64,000 nt of DNA from assembly GCF_002847015.1 (NCBI RefSeq), contig NZ_CP025085.1:124001-188000 (forward strand), written 5' to 3'. The DNA comes from Prodigiosinella confusarubida (GTDB lineage Bacteria > Pseudomonadota > Gammaproteobacteria > Enterobacterales > Enterobacteriaceae). The notes beneath the pieces were generated by a model, which was given only the letters and a program-made list of their open reading frames with translations, made no database searches and was not told where the DNA came from. A program made the translations under genes and the position numbers. Each line of letters starts with the position of its first letter. Position 1 is the stretch's first letter. Positions 9,342 through 21,717 of the stretch are shown piece by piece.

Positions 9342-10214
9342 ATGGCCCATCATGACCAACTACATCGCTATCTGTTTGAAAATCACGCCGTTCGTGGCGA
9401 GTTGGCAACGGTAAGCGACACATTTCAGCACATGCTGGCAAATTATGACTATCCAACGCCGGTCCAGAGACTGCTGGGTGAAATGCTGGTTGCTACCAGT
9501 TTGCTAACCGCCACACTAAAATTCAGCGGCGATATTACCGTGCAGTTGCAAGGTGATGGCCCACTGAAACTGGCGGTGATTAATGGCAATCATCAGCAAA
9601 AAATGCGTGGTGTCGCCCGTCTGCAGGGAGAGATTGCCGAAGGCAGCACGCTGCGGGAAATGGTCGGCAACGGTTACCTGGTGATTACCATTACACCAAC
9701 CGAAGGTGAACGTTATCAGGGTGTCGTGGGGCTTGATGGAGAAGATGTCGCCGCCTGCCTGGAAAACTACTTCCTGCAGTCCGAACAGTTGCCGACCCGT
9801 TTGTTTATCCGCACCGGAAAACATGAAAACAAAATGTCTGCCGCCGGTATGTTACTGCAAGTATTACCCGCGCAAAGCGGCAACCGTGATGATTTCGAAC
9901 ATCTGTCTCAGTTGACCGACACCGTAAAAAGTGAAGAATTGTTCTCTCTGCCAGCCAACGATGTACTTTACCGCTTGTATCATCAGGAAAACGTCACGCT
10001 GTATGAACCACAACCCATCACTTTTAGTTGCCAATGCTCCCGCGAGCGTTGTGCTGATGCACTAATGGCGCTGCCAGAAACCGAAGTCGACGACATGCTG
10101 GCACAGGATGGTGAAATTGACATGCACTGTGACTACTGTGGTAGCCATTACATTTTCAGCGCTGCCGATATACAAAACATTCGGCACGCCTCTGCTGGTA
10201 ATACGCTACACTAA
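9342..10214 (+). CDS. hslO: Redox-regulated chaperone Hsp33
   Basis: The 290-residue holdase is activated by oxidation. Four C-terminal cysteines in CQC (after FS) and CDYC bind zinc when reduced; their oxidation releases zinc and unfolds the linker to expose the substrate-binding surface. The N-terminal domain starts [15 protein letters not shown], matching E. coli [15 protein letters not shown]. That fixes the ATG at 9342, preceded by GAGAGACA, rather than an upstream in-frame ATG. Confidence 0.95.
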   Translation: MAHHDQLHRYLFENHAVRGELATVSDTFQHMLANYDYPTPVQRLLGEMLVATSLLTATLKFSGDITVQLQGDGPLKLAVINGNHQQKMRGVARLQGEIAEGSTLREMVGNGYLVITITPTEGERYQGVVGLDGEDVAACLENYFLQSEQLPTRLFIRTGKHENKMSAAGMLLQVLPAQSGNRDDFEHLSQLTDTVKSEELFSLPANDVLYRLYHQENVTLYEPQPITFSCQCSRERCADALMALPETEVDDMLAQDGEIDMHCDYCGSHYIFSAADIQNIRHASAGNTLH

Positions 10215-10232
10215 TCCTTGCATTCTCATGAT

Positions 10233-10252
10233 GGGCACGCTAGTGCCCTTTT
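10233..10252 (+). terminator. Hairpin terminator after hslO
   Basis: GGGCAC-GCTA-GTGCCC is followed directly by TTTTCT. It lies 19 bp after the hslO stop. Confidence 0.8.
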
Positions 10253-10418
10253 CTCTGCTTTTTCACTAAAAAATACCTCATCTGCCTGATTTTCCTCCAA
10301 ATGTATAAGCAAAGTTATTAATAAATTTATTTAATTTTATGATTGTTATCGCTGTTAAAATACGCTTTTTCTCTACAATTCATTAATAGTATGACTATAA
10401 CAATTGAGGAGTAGCAAG

Positions 10419-12038
10419 ATGCAGATAAAAGGTATTACACCAGAAGCTCTAGCGGCATATGGTATCCGTGATGTCAGCGAAATTGTCTACAATCCGAGCT
10501 ATGATTTACTGTTCCAAGAAGAGATATCTCCTACCCTGCAAGGCTATGAACGTGGCATCGAAACCCAACTGGGTGCTGTTTCAGTTGACACGGGCATTTT
10601 TACCGGGCGCTCTCCCAAGGATAAATACATCGTTCGCGATGATGTAACTCGAGATACCGTCTGGTGGTCCGATCAAGGAAAGGGCAAAAACGATAACCAT
10701 CCGCTTAGTCAGGAACTCTGGCAGCATCTGAAACAGTTGGTTGCCCAGCAGTTATCCGACAAACGCTTGTTCATTGTAGATTCCTTCTGTGGTGCCAATG
10801 CTGATAGCCGGCTGAAAGTCCGATTCATCACCGAAGTGGCCTGGCAGGCGCACTTTGTGAAGAACATGTTTATCCGTCCCAGTGATGAAGATCTACAGGA
10901 TTTCGAACCTGACTTTGTGGTAATGAATGGCGCAAAATGCACCAATCCACAATGGAAGGAGCAGGGATTAAACTCTGAAAACTTCGTTGCCTTCAACCTC
11001 ACTGAACGTATCCAGTTGATTGGCGGTACCTGGTATGGTGGCGAAATGAAGAAAGGCATCTTCTCCATCATGAACTACCTGTTGCCACTGAAAGGTATTG
11101 CCGCCATGCACTGCTCGGCCAACGTGGGCGAAAAAGGTGATGTCGCGATATTTTTCGGCCTCTCCGGTACTGGGAAAACCACCTTGTCCACTGATCCCAA
11201 ACGTCAGTTGATTGGTGATGACGAACATGGCTGGGATGATGACGGCGTTTTCAACTTTGAAGGTGGCTGCTACGCGAAAACCATCAAGCTGTCCAAAGAA
11301 GCTGAGCCAGATATCTATGGTGCCATCAAACGCGATGCGCTGTTGGAAAACGTCACAGTATTGGCGGACGGTAAGGTCGATTTCAATGATAATTCAAAGA
11401 CCGAAAATACCCGCGTCTCCTACCCTATCTACCACATCCACAACATTGTGAAGCCGGTGTCCAAAGCCGGACACGCCACCAAAGTGATCTTTCTAACGGC
11501 AGATGCATTTGGTGTATTACCGCCGGTATCAGTGCTGACATCCGATCAGACGCAGTATCACTTCTTATCTGGCTTCACCGCCAAACTGGCTGGCACCGAG
11601 CGTGGCGTAACTGAACCGATCCCTACCTTCTCGGCCTGTTTTGGCGCTGCGTTCCTGACACTGCACCCGACACAATACGCCGAAGTGCTGGTAAAACGTA
11701 TGAAAGCGGCAGGAGCACGGGCTTACCTGGTTAATACCGGTTGGAACGGATCGGGTAAACGCATTTCTATCAAAGATACCCGTGGCATTATTGATGCCAT
11801 TCTGAGCGGCAGTATTGATGATGCAGATATGCAGACATTGCCTATCTTCGATCTGGCCATCCCGAAAACCTTGCCAGGCGTGGATCCATCTATTCTCGAT
11901 CCGCGGGATACCTATGCAAACAAGGCTCAATGGCAGGAGAAAGCCGAAGATCTGGCGCGGCGCTTTATGGCCAACTTTGATAAGTACACCGATACACCCG
12001 CCGGTGCTGCATTGGTCAAAGCCGGACCGAAGCTGTAA
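10419..12038 (+). CDS. pckA: Phosphoenolpyruvate carboxykinase (ATP)
   Basis: The enzyme converts oxaloacetate and ATP to PEP, ADP and CO2 in gluconeogenesis. The 539-residue protein aligns throughout with E. coli PckA (540 aa). It shows the kinase-1a P-loop GLSGTGKTT near residues 248-256, the metal-binding [12 protein letters not shown] segment and [14 protein letters not shown] near the N-terminus. The ATG at 10419 has a strong AGGAG site nine bases upstream; an in-frame GTG or ATG further up lacks one. Upstream DNA (10255-10400) is AT-rich and probably holds the promoter. Confidence 0.96.
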   Translation: MQIKGITPEALAAYGIRDVSEIVYNPSYDLLFQEEISPTLQGYERGIETQLGAVSVDTGIFTGRSPKDKYIVRDDVTRDTVWWSDQGKGKNDNHPLSQELWQHLKQLVAQQLSDKRLFIVDSFCGANADSRLKVRFITEVAWQAHFVKNMFIRPSDEDLQDFEPDFVVMNGAKCTNPQWKEQGLNSENFVAFNLTERIQLIGGTWYGGEMKKGIFSIMNYLLPLKGIAAMHCSANVGEKGDVAIFFGLSGTGKTTLSTDPKRQLIGDDEHGWDDDGVFNFEGGCYAKTIKLSKEAEPDIYGAIKRDALLENVTVLADGKVDFNDNSKTENTRVSYPIYHIHNIVKPVSKAGHATKVIFLTADAFGVLPPVSVLTSDQTQYHFLSGFTAKLAGTERGVTEPIPTFSACFGAAFLTLHPTQYAEVLVKRMKAAGARAYLVNTGWNGSGKRISIKDTRGIIDAILSGSIDDADMQTLPIFDLAIPKTLPGVDPSILDPRDTYANKAQWQEKAEDLARRFMANFDKYTDTPAGAALVKAGPKL

Positions 12039-12073
12039 TCAGGTAATGTAAAAAAAACGAGATACTTAAGACG

Positions 12074-12115
12074 ATCACCACGTTTGGCGTCCCTACAGGA
12101 ACCAAACGTGGTGAT
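12074..12115. repeat. REP-like palindrome / terminator between pckA and envZ
   Basis: A perfect 14-bp inverted repeat, ATCACCACGTTTGG and CCAAACGTGGTGAT, encloses a 14-base loop. It lies between convergent pckA and envZ. A related sequence with the same CACCACGTT and AACGTGRTGAT arms recurs at 33436-33489. It therefore looks like a dispersed palindromic element that may also work as a transcription terminator. Confidence 0.7.
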
Positions 12116-12159
12116 TTCCCCGAAAACTTGCAGACACGGGAATCAGGAAACCAGGTGTT

Positions 12160-14246
<2,087 letters not shown>

Positions 14247-14453
14247 TCTAATTCTCCAAAGACGTAATAACCGCCGGGCTCAATATTGTTCAAAAACGTA
14301 CACCATACTGACAATTGTTTCTGGTATACATTCTAAGCGAAATTGTTACAAGGAATATAAAAATACGTTGTAATCAAACGTTTCCTTTGTCTGCGTGCGC
14401 TAACCATGCCATAAATAACAACTTATTCGCGATTAACGTCATCGCAAGCGTCC

Positions 14454-14573
14454 ATACACCACAGATTTCAACATGCAGACAACAACCGAATGAATCCCAG
14501 ACACTGACGCAAGCCAAAAACTGGAGGTTGAAAACAGACAGCGCATCTGCAACTTGAAAGATGATGGGTATAT
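14454..14573. repeat. ERIC/MITE-like repeat, copy A (about 120 bp)
   Basis: The left end (ATACACCACAGATTTCAACA, then TGCAG) is an imperfect inverted copy of the right end (CTGCAACTTGAAAGATGATG, then GGTATA). Copies B (30366-30566) and D (43896-44011) share these termini, and C (34991-35015) keeps a right end. A and B also share the internal CAACCGAATGAATCCC. It occupies a third of the 365-bp ompR-greB divergent region (14247-14611), whose remaining part holds the expected ompR and greB promoters. No transposase is present. Confidence 0.7.
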
Positions 14574-14611
14574 AACACTATAGTAATAATTTTTACATTC
14601 CAGCGAAGCAT

Positions 14612-15094
14612 ATGAAAACCGATCTTATCACCCGAGAAGGCCATGAAGCTCTACAGCAGGAGCTGAACTATCTGTGGAAAGAACGTCGCCCGGAAATTAC
14701 GGAAAAAGTAGCCTGGGCGGCCAGCCTGGGTGATCGCAGTGAAAATGCAGACTACCAATACAATAAACGCTTGTTGCGTGAGATAGATCGACGTGTACGT
14801 TATTTACGTAAACGCCTACAGGTAGTGCGGGTGGTAGATTACTCTCCCCAGCAAGATGGCAAAGTCTTTTTCGGTGCCTGGGTAGAGGTGGAGAATGAAA
14901 CCGGTGAAGTCAAGCGCTTTCGTATTGTCGGTCCAGATGAAATCTATGGCCGCAAAGATTATATTTCCATCGATTCACCGATGGCCCGAGCCTTGTTGAA
15001 AAAATCGGTAGATGAAGAAGCATCAGTTACCACGCCAACCGGTAATAAAATCTGGTATATCAATAAAATCGAATATAAAAATCCAACTTGTTGA
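14612..15094 (+). CDS. greB: Transcript cleavage factor GreB
   Basis: The 160-residue factor enters the RNA polymerase secondary channel and stimulates cleavage of backtracked RNA. Residues 1-75 form the coiled-coil with the acidic tip in LGDRSENADYQYNKR (Asp and Glu that hold the catalytic metal). Residues 80-158 form the FKBP-like C-terminal domain (GPDEIYGRKDYISIDSPMA). It is divergent from ompR, as in E. coli. Confidence 0.96.
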   Translation: MKTDLITREGHEALQQELNYLWKERRPEITEKVAWAASLGDRSENADYQYNKRLLREIDRRVRYLRKRLQVVRVVDYSPQQDGKVFFGAWVEVENETGEVKRFRIVGPDEIYGRKDYISIDSPMARALLKKSVDEEASVTTPTGNKIWYINKIEYKNPTC

Positions 15095-15211
15095 GCCCAA
15101 AAGCGAACAACTGTCATATTTTTCTGAATTCGAGATGTTTTACCCGGACTTTCCCTGCCGAAGTAGCGTAACATCTCTCCCCTTGTCTACATTTCACACA
15201 ATGGGAAATAC

Positions 15212-17200
15212 ATGTATCAACAGCGTTCACGTGTTCTGCTCAAGACACTTTGGCTGCAACTTGTTCTGCTTACTCTGCTCTTGCTCGCTGCCCGTTTTAT
15301 CATGTTCCACACTTTTGCGGATCAACAGCAGTTGGCAGGGCACGGTAATGCCATTAGCCGAATGTGGCTGACCGGGTTACGCTATGATTTACGCGCCGTC
15401 TCTATTTTACTGTCACCTTTACTAGTATTCGGTCTGCTGATGAGTTTACACGCCACCAGTTGGCGTTGGCTGTGCCGTCTGGCCCCGATTTATCTTGGGC
15501 TGGTCACCGTCATCACCATCACTATCGCCATCGGCAACTATTTCTATTACCAGACCTATCATACCTACATTGATATTTTCGCTTTCGGGCTGGTTGACGA
15601 TGATACCGGTGCCGTATTAATGAACATCTGGCAGGACTATCCCGTCGCCATCGCACTCCTGACCGTTGTGCTGTTTTGTCTGCTGTCGGTACGGCTGGGC
15701 AAGAGAGCATTTGCCCCGAGGACAACCCCGCTACAGCCTTTTTCCCGCCCCGTATTTACCGGCTATCTACTGATTAGCCTGATGCTGTTTTTTGCCATGA
15801 TCCGGGGCAGCATGAATACTTTCCCACTGCGCCGTAATGACTCACAGATATCCTCCATTACTATTCTCAATAAACTGGTTCCCAATGGGTTAATGGCATC
15901 AGCGTGGGCGATGAGCGACCGTGATGAAGATGTCAGCTTCAATGCTGTCTCGCATCAGGACGGCGCAGCGTTGCTGCAACAGACTGGGCTGGCGTCGCTG
16001 GACGCACGTACCCCAGCCAATCCCTGGCTGGTGCAACACAAGCCTAATGTGGTTGTCGCTCTGATGGAAAGCATGGGAAGCAACATGCTGGCTTTCGACC
16101 ATTTACCGGATAACGACATGCTGGGAGCCTTGCGCCCACACTTCACCAACGATTTTGTTTTCCGCCGTTTCGTTTCCGAAGGGAACGGTACCGCGCCATC
16201 CTTCGCGGGACTGTTTTTCCACAGTCCGGTGCAAAATATCAGTCACTCGTCCGCCCAGTATGTAGCGTTGAATGACACACCGTACGCCACATACAAAAAA
16301 GCGGGCTACAAGATTATTTTCATCACGTCCGGCAGCCGGATGTGGCGCAATTTTGGTAACTATCTGCCGCGCCTGGGTGTTGATCAGATCTACGATCAAA
16401 GCTCACTGATGGAAACTTATCCTGAATCCGCTAAATCTTTAACCGACTGGGGCGTACCAGACGAATATGCCTTCCGCATGGCGGAGAAATTGCTATCTGA
16501 GGCCAAACAGCCGCTGTTTATCAGTATTCTGACTATCACCAACCATCCCCCGTACAAAGTGCCGACGACATATCGCCCGAATCCAGTACATGCCGGGCCG
16601 GACATGATGGCCCATGCCGAAGTCAGCCAGGAGGAACAGGAGGAAATCAGCCGAACTTACCAGTATGCGACTAATGCGCTGGGTGAATTTGTTTCGACGG
16701 TAAAAGCCTCGGGTAGCGGTGAGAAAACGCTAATTGCCGCCAGCGGCGATCATCAGATGCGTCGGTTAAAAGCACTCTCTCCGCACGAACTCTTTCTGGA
16801 TCGCGCGGTTCCTTTTTATCTTTATATTCCCAAGACAATACTGGAGCACAGTGCCTGGCGTTTTGATCCCACCCGTCCCGGATCACATAAGGACATTATG
16901 CCGACACTGTATGCCTACAGTTTGTCCGATACGCCTTATCAGGCACTGGGTGGCCGGAATATGCTCGCTCCGCAAGACGACCCTAGCCGGGCGTTTGGTT
17001 ACAACCAGGTACTGTGGATCGATGCGCAGGGCGCGATGCCTATTGGCAGTACAGTTCGTTACCCCTGGAGTGCAACCAACCCGATGATGGTAGAAAGTGA
17101 AAGTCGGACCACGCCCCCGGAAATTCAACAAAAAAGCACAGCTTACCCTGCACTACTACGCTGGCAAATCAACGCTCAGGAGAAAGGCTTTACGGATTGA
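15212..17200 (+). CDS. LTA-synthase-family (sulfatase-fold) membrane transferase
   Basis: A 662-residue protein with five predicted N-terminal TM helices (about 10-30, 55-75, 84-104, 140-162, 183-202) and a periplasmic sulfatase/alkaline-phosphatase-fold domain. The catalytic set can be read: Glu286 in ALMESMGSN, nucleophile Thr327 in EGNGTAPSF, and the metal ligands of SGDH at 511-514. The family includes Gram-positive LtaS and enterobacterial OpgB, which transfer phosphoglycerol from phosphatidylglycerol, and related phosphoethanolamine transferases. The acceptor here cannot be read from sequence; periplasmic glucan or another envelope glycan is plausible. It lies between greB and an ornithine-lipid synthase, absent from this place in E. 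coli. Confidence 0.8.
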   Translation: MYQQRSRVLLKTLWLQLVLLTLLLLAARFIMFHTFADQQQLAGHGNAISRMWLTGLRYDLRAVSILLSPLLVFGLLMSLHATSWRWLCRLAPIYLGLVTVITITIAIGNYFYYQTYHTYIDIFAFGLVDDDTGAVLMNIWQDYPVAIALLTVVLFCLLSVRLGKRAFAPRTTPLQPFSRPVFTGYLLISLMLFFAMIRGSMNTFPLRRNDSQISSITILNKLVPNGLMASAWAMSDRDEDVSFNAVSHQDGAALLQQTGLASLDARTPANPWLVQHKPNVVVALMESMGSNMLAFDHLPDNDMLGALRPHFTNDFVFRRFVSEGNGTAPSFAGLFFHSPVQNISHSSAQYVALNDTPYATYKKAGYKIIFITSGSRMWRNFGNYLPRLGVDQIYDQSSLMETYPESAKSLTDWGVPDEYAFRMAEKLLSEAKQPLFISILTITNHPPYKVPTTYRPNPVHAGPDMMAHAEVSQEEQEEISRTYQYATNALGEFVSTVKASGSGEKTLIAASGDHQMRRLKALSPHELFLDRAVPFYLYIPKTILEHSAWRFDPTRPGSHKDIMPTLYAYSLSDTPYQALGGRNMLAPQDDPSRAFGYNQVLWIDAQGAMPIGSTVRYPWSATNPMMVESESRTTPPEIQQKSTAYPALLRWQINAQEKGFTD

Positions 17201-17363
17201 ATGCCCGGTCTGTGTAGTTTCTCCTAGCCAGACATGCTGTTGATATTATTTCCGCGCAACAGCGTTCCATGCTGAGCTTACTCCCTGATTAACAAGGCTT
17301 CTCTTTCCTGTCTGGAAGAGCGGCGTTGTTAATTGCTTACTATCGGTAAAAATTATTTGTACT

Positions 17364-17381
17364 TTGACATAAAGATGTCAT
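17364..17381 (+). promoter_or_regulatory. Candidate PhoB box upstream of the olsF-like gene
   Basis: TTGACATAAAGATGTCAT matches the 18-bp Pho-box consensus (two CTGTCAT-like 7-mers separated by four A/T-rich bases) at 14 of 18 positions by eye. It ends 44 bp before the proposed ATG. Ornithine lipids are commonly made under phosphate limitation under PhoB control in other bacteria, which makes the position sensible. Prediction only. Confidence 0.45.
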
Positions 17382-17425
17382 TTCCATCACTTAGCGTGTC
17401 GTCAGTCGGTTATGGAGAGCTATTT

Positions 17426-19132
17426 ATGTTTAGTCTAGATGCCATACTGCAAGACGTCGCACCTCATCGCCACACGCCACCCTGGCAACGCTCGGTTTTA
17501 CGCACACTGTTATTCGAAAATGAAATGCAAGAGTTTGCCCAACGTTATCCACATCTGAAAGGATTGGATCTGGTTGAGCAGATACTGGATCACTTACATC
17601 TTGATTGCGAGATGATCGATGGTGATCTGGAAAACATCCCCAGTCAGGGCCCGGTGGTAATGGTCGCCAACCATCCAATCGGATCACTCGACGGTCTGGC
17701 GCTACTGCGTACCGTCGCCAGTGTCCGGCCGGATGTGCGTATTGTTGCCAGCCAACTATTATCTTACGTAGAACCACTGAAACAGTTGTTTTTCTCGGTG
17801 GATAACTTTAGCAACCGCACTAAACGCCATCAAATTGCCGCAATTCAGGAGCACCTGGGCAACGACGGTGCCGTCATTTTGTTCCCGGCTGGCGAAGTTT
17901 CCCGTATCAGTCTGAAAGGGATCCGTGACGGTCACTGGCACAGCGGCTTTATTCGCATGGCCGCCAAAGCACGGGCGCCAATAGTGCCGGTTCATATTAG
18001 CGGTCGCAACAGTGGCCTGTTCTATCTCTCCTCGCTGATATATCGACCACTGTCCACGCTGCTGTTAGTGCGGGAAATGTTTCTCCAGCAGGGTAATAAA
18101 CTGCGGATTAAGATTGGTGCCCGTATTCCTTACGCCATCTGGAGTCAGGGCGACTTTCAACCTAACGATCTGGCCGCCCGTTTTCGACGTCATGTTTACC
18201 GTCTGGGGCAGGGAAAGCCAGGTTGTTTTTCTGGTGAGAAGCCCATCGCGCTGGCAGAAGATCGCATATTGCTCAAGCGAGCGCTGGCGAATTGCGAAAC
18301 ATTGGGTACCACACCGGATGGCAAAACGGTTTATCTGTACCGGCGTGGTAATGAAGATTATGTCCCACTCCTGAGAGAACTGGGCCGACTGCGCGAAATC
18401 GCCTTTCGGGCCGTGGGTGAAGGCTCCGGTAAACGACGAGATCTGGATAGTTTTGACGATGACTATCTGCACCTGATTTTGTGGGATGAAAGTGATCTGG
18501 AAATTGTTGGCGCTTATCGTTTTACACCGACGGCACAGTTAATTGCCGAAAAAGGCGAGAGCGGTCTCTATAGCCATAGTTTGTTCCATTATGGCGAAGA
18601 GATGAATCCGGTACTTGCTAGTGGTATAGAGCTCGGTCGCAGCTTCATCCAACCCCAATACTGGGGCAAACGCGGCCTGGAGTACCTATGGCTGGGTATT
18701 GGCGCTTATTTGGCCCGTTATCCACAGTATCGTTACCTGTTTGGCCCGGTTTCGCTGTCTAGCGCACTACCGCCGCCCGCACGGGATTTGCTAATCGCCT
18801 TTTACCGGCTACATTTTGCACCTGACCAATTGCTGGCCCGGTCACGGCGACCCTATCCAGCATCATTACCCGATGTGCTGAAACAATTTGAAGGTATTGA
18901 TTATCAACAGGATCTGGCCCGTCTGAAAAGTATTCTCGGTAATATGGGTTGTTCTATCCCTACGCTCTATAAGCAATATTCTGAATTGTGTGAACCCGGT
19001 GGCGTTCGATTTATCGATTTTGGTGTTGATCCCGACTTCAACAACTGCATTGATGGGCTGGTACTGGTGGATCTTCAGAAACTCAAAGAGTCTCGCTATC
19101 AACGTTATATCGCGCCATTTTGTACGCCATAA
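17426..19132 (+). CDS. olsF: Bifunctional ornithine-lipid acyltransferase, OlsF type
   Basis: A 568-residue two-domain protein. The N-terminal half is a PlsC-like O-acyltransferase with NHPIGSLDG at residues 82-90 (His83, Asp89) and FPAGEVSR at about 153-160. The C-terminal half (about 310-500) is a GNAT/hemolysin-like N-acyltransferase. This order is that of OlsF of Serratia proteamaculans, which makes ornithine lipids from ornithine in two acylations. Such lipids are phosphorus-free and can replace phospholipids. The ATG at 17426 has GGAGAGC eight bases upstream; upstream in-frame starts lack a ribosome-binding site. Alternative: a lysophospholipid acyltransferase of unknown substrate. The gene is not present between greB and tex in E. 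coli. Confidence 0.75.
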   Translation: MFSLDAILQDVAPHRHTPPWQRSVLRTLLFENEMQEFAQRYPHLKGLDLVEQILDHLHLDCEMIDGDLENIPSQGPVVMVANHPIGSLDGLALLRTVASVRPDVRIVASQLLSYVEPLKQLFFSVDNFSNRTKRHQIAAIQEHLGNDGAVILFPAGEVSRISLKGIRDGHWHSGFIRMAAKARAPIVPVHISGRNSGLFYLSSLIYRPLSTLLLVREMFLQQGNKLRIKIGARIPYAIWSQGDFQPNDLAARFRRHVYRLGQGKPGCFSGEKPIALAEDRILLKRALANCETLGTTPDGKTVYLYRRGNEDYVPLLRELGRLREIAFRAVGEGSGKRRDLDSFDDDYLHLILWDESDLEIVGAYRFTPTAQLIAEKGESGLYSHSLFHYGEEMNPVLASGIELGRSFIQPQYWGKRGLEYLWLGIGAYLARYPQYRYLFGPVSLSSALPPPARDLLIAFYRLHFAPDQLLARSRRPYPASLPDVLKQFEGIDYQQDLARLKSILGNMGCSIPTLYKQYSELCEPGGVRFIDFGVDPDFNNCIDGLVLVDLQKLKESRYQRYIAPFCTP

Positions 19133-19154
19133 TCCATACCTGATAATCATTCCA

Positions 19155-19174
19155 GCCCTGCAATAACGCAGGGC
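19155..19174 (+). terminator. Hairpin terminator after the olsF-like gene
   Basis: GCCCTGC-AATAAC-GCAGGGC is followed by GCTTCTTT, 22 bp after the stop. Confidence 0.7.
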
Positions 19175-19295
19175 GCTTCTTTGATCGTTCACGAAAAACC
19201 ACCTCGCCATACAACTGGCAATTTGTGTCATCAATACGTATAACTGTCCCCCAGCGTTTTATCCTTAAATCAACGACTCACTACCCGACAACATT

Positions 19296-21620
19296 ATGAA
19301 TAACGTATTAAACAAGATTATTGCTGGCGAATTACAGGCACGTACCGAACAGGTCAGCGCGGCCATTCAGTTGCTAGATGAAGGCAACACGGTTCCCTTT
19401 ATCGCCCGCTACCGTAAAGAAGTTACCGGTGGGCTGGACGATACTCAACTACGTCAGTTGGAAACTCGTCTCGTCTATCTGCGCGAGCTGGAAGAACGCC
19501 GGCAGACCATCCTGAAGTCGATTGATGAACAAGGCAAATTAACCGAACCACTGGCTGCCGCCATCAATACGACGCTTAACAAAACGGAACTGGAAGATCT
19601 CTATCTCCCATATAAACCCAAACGCCGCACCCGGGGGCAGATTGCCCTTGAAGCCGGCCTGGAACCACTGGCTGACAGCCTGTGGAATGACCCGAGCCAG
19701 ACACCGGAACAGATCGCCGAAACCTACATCAATGTCGACAACGGTGTGGCGGATGTCAAAGCAGCGCTGGACGGCGCACGCTACATCCTGATGGAGCGCT
19801 TTGCCGAAGATGCGGCCTTGCTGGCCAAAGTGCGTAACTACCTATGGAAAAACGCGCATCTGGTTTCCGGTGTGGTGGCAGGCAAAGAGGAAGCCGGTGC
19901 CAAATTCCGCGACTATTTCTCACACCACGAACCGATTGCCCAGGTTCCTTCTCACCGAGCGCTGGCCATGTTCCGTGGTCGTAATGAAGGCGTGTTGCAA
20001 TTATCACTGAATGCCGATCCGCAATTTGATGAACCGCCCCGTGAAAGCCATTGCGAACAGATAATCATCGACCACCTGGGTTTGCGTCTCAATAACGCCC
20101 CGGCAGATGATTGGCGGCGTGCGGTAGTGAACTGGACCTGGCGTATTAAAGTGCTACTGCATCTGGAAACTGAACTGATGAGCAGCGTGCGTGAAAAAGC
20201 GGAAGATGAAGCCATTAACGTTTTCGCCCGTAATATGCACGATTTGCTGATGGCGGCACCAGCCGGGATGCGAGCCACTATGGGACTGGATCCCGGTCTG
20301 CGTACTGGTGTAAAAGTGGCGGTGGTGGATGCCACTGGCAAATTGGTCGCCACCGACACCATTTATCCGCACACCGGTCAGACTGCCAAAGCCGCATCCT
20401 CCGTCGCCGCATTGTGCATCAAGCATCAGGTTGAGTTGGTAGCGATTGGTAACGGCACCGCCTCGCGTGAAACCGAGCGTTTCTTTCTGGATACCCAAAA
20501 ACAGTTCCCGGATATCAAGGCACAGAAAGTGATCGTCAGTGAAGCTGGTGCGTCAGTGTATTCGGCTTCTGAGCTGGCGGCGCTGGAATTCCCCGATTTG
20601 GATGTTTCCTTGCGTGGGGCGGTATCTATTGCCCGTCGCCTGCAAGACCCGCTCTCCGAACTGGTCAAAATCGATCCGAAATCCATCGGTGTCGGCCAGT
20701 ATCAACATGATGTCAGCCAAAGCCTGCTAGCGAAAAAACTGGATGCCGTGGTAGAGGACTGCGTAAATGCCGTCGGCGTCGATCTGAATACCGCGTCAGT
20801 ACCACTGCTGACCCGTGTAGCCGGTCTCACCCGCATGATGGCACAAAATGTGGTGGCCTGGCGTGATGAAAATGGACGCTTCCGCAACCGTGATCAACTG
20901 TTAAAGGTCAGCCGTTTGGGCCCGAAAGCCTTTGAACAGTGTGCAGGGTTCCTGCGCATCAACCACGGCGACAACCCACTGGACGCCTCTACCGTTCATC
21001 CGGAAGCCTATCCGCTGGTAGAGCGTATTCTGGCGGCAACCGAGCAGAAATTGCAGGATATCATGGGCAATGCCAATGCGTTGCGCAGCCTTAAACCGAC
21101 GAATTTCACTGACGAACGTTTCGGTCTGCCAACCGTCACCGATATTCTGAAAGAACTGGAAAAACCAGGGCGCGACCCACGTCCAGAGTTCAAGACCGCC
21201 AGCTTCGCCGAAGGTGTGGAAACGATGAATGATCTAATGCCGGGTATGATTCTGGAGGGCGCAGTCACCAACGTGACCAATTTCGGCGCTTTCGTAGATA
21301 TTGGGGTGCATCAGGACGGTTTGGTACATATTTCGTCGCTAGCCGACCGTTATGTAGACGACCCGCACAAAGTCGTGAAGGCCGGTGACATCGTGAAAGT
21401 AAAAGTGCTGGAAGTGGATCTGCAACGTAAACGCATCGCGCTCACCATGCGCCTGGATGAGCAGCCGGGAGAAGCCACCAGCCGTCGGAGCAGTGAGGCT
21501 CGGGACAATACACCACCGCGACAGCCTGGCGGTAAAAACCGGCCCCGCAGTGGGAACAACGCACCGGCAGGTAACAGCGTCATGGGTGACGCGCTAGCGG
21601 CTGCATTTAAAAAACGCTGA
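19296..21620 (+). CDS. tex: Tex-family RNA-binding transcription accessory protein (YhgF)
   Basis: The 774-residue protein has the full Tex layout: an N-terminal helical domain, a YqgF/RNase H-like domain starting near residue 328 ([16 protein letters not shown]), helix-hairpin-helix repeats (about 500-560), and a C-terminal S1 RNA-binding domain (about 648-720, [20 protein letters not shown]). The tail (720-774) is basic and low-complexity. Tex proteins bind RNA and influence transcription and stress tolerance; the exact role is unsettled. In E. coli it directly follows greB; here two genes intervene. feoABC, which follows in E. coli, is absent. Confidence 0.94.
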   Translation: MNNVLNKIIAGELQARTEQVSAAIQLLDEGNTVPFIARYRKEVTGGLDDTQLRQLETRLVYLRELEERRQTILKSIDEQGKLTEPLAAAINTTLNKTELEDLYLPYKPKRRTRGQIALEAGLEPLADSLWNDPSQTPEQIAETYINVDNGVADVKAALDGARYILMERFAEDAALLAKVRNYLWKNAHLVSGVVAGKEEAGAKFRDYFSHHEPIAQVPSHRALAMFRGRNEGVLQLSLNADPQFDEPPRESHCEQIIIDHLGLRLNNAPADDWRRAVVNWTWRIKVLLHLETELMSSVREKAEDEAINVFARNMHDLLMAAPAGMRATMGLDPGLRTGVKVAVVDATGKLVATDTIYPHTGQTAKAASSVAALCIKHQVELVAIGNGTASRETERFFLDTQKQFPDIKAQKVIVSEAGASVYSASELAALEFPDLDVSLRGAVSIARRLQDPLSELVKIDPKSIGVGQYQHDVSQSLLAKKLDAVVEDCVNAVGVDLNTASVPLLTRVAGLTRMMAQNVVAWRDENGRFRNRDQLLKVSRLGPKAFEQCAGFLRINHGDNPLDASTVHPEAYPLVERILAATEQKLQDIMGNANALRSLKPTNFTDERFGLPTVTDILKELEKPGRDPRPEFKTASFAEGVETMNDLMPGMILEGAVTNVTNFGAFVDIGVHQDGLVHISSLADRYVDDPHKVVKAGDIVKVKVLEVDLQRKRIALTMRLDEQPGEATSRRSSEARDNTPPRQPGGKNRPRSGNNAPAGNSVMGDALAAAFKKR

Positions 21621-21628
21621 TGACCAAA

Positions 21629-21651
21629 CGGGAATGGCGCCACCATTCCCG
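21629..21651. terminator. Hairpin terminator between convergent tex and bioH
   Basis: CGGGAATGG-CGCCA-CCATTCCCG forms a perfect 9-bp stem, 8 bp after the tex stop. It is followed by CTGTTT. Confidence 0.7.
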
Positions 21652-21717
21652 CTGTTTCAATTGCGAGCCAGATATAGCCACATCCGGAGGATCAGTGAAA
21701 ACTGCCCCCACTAGTGT

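Noticed and set aside
15111-15123. Possible Pho box (CTGTCATATTTTTCTGA) before the LTA-synthase-like gene
   Set aside because: The first half-site is perfect, but the second is weak and out of the required spacing (six instead of four bases between the repeats).
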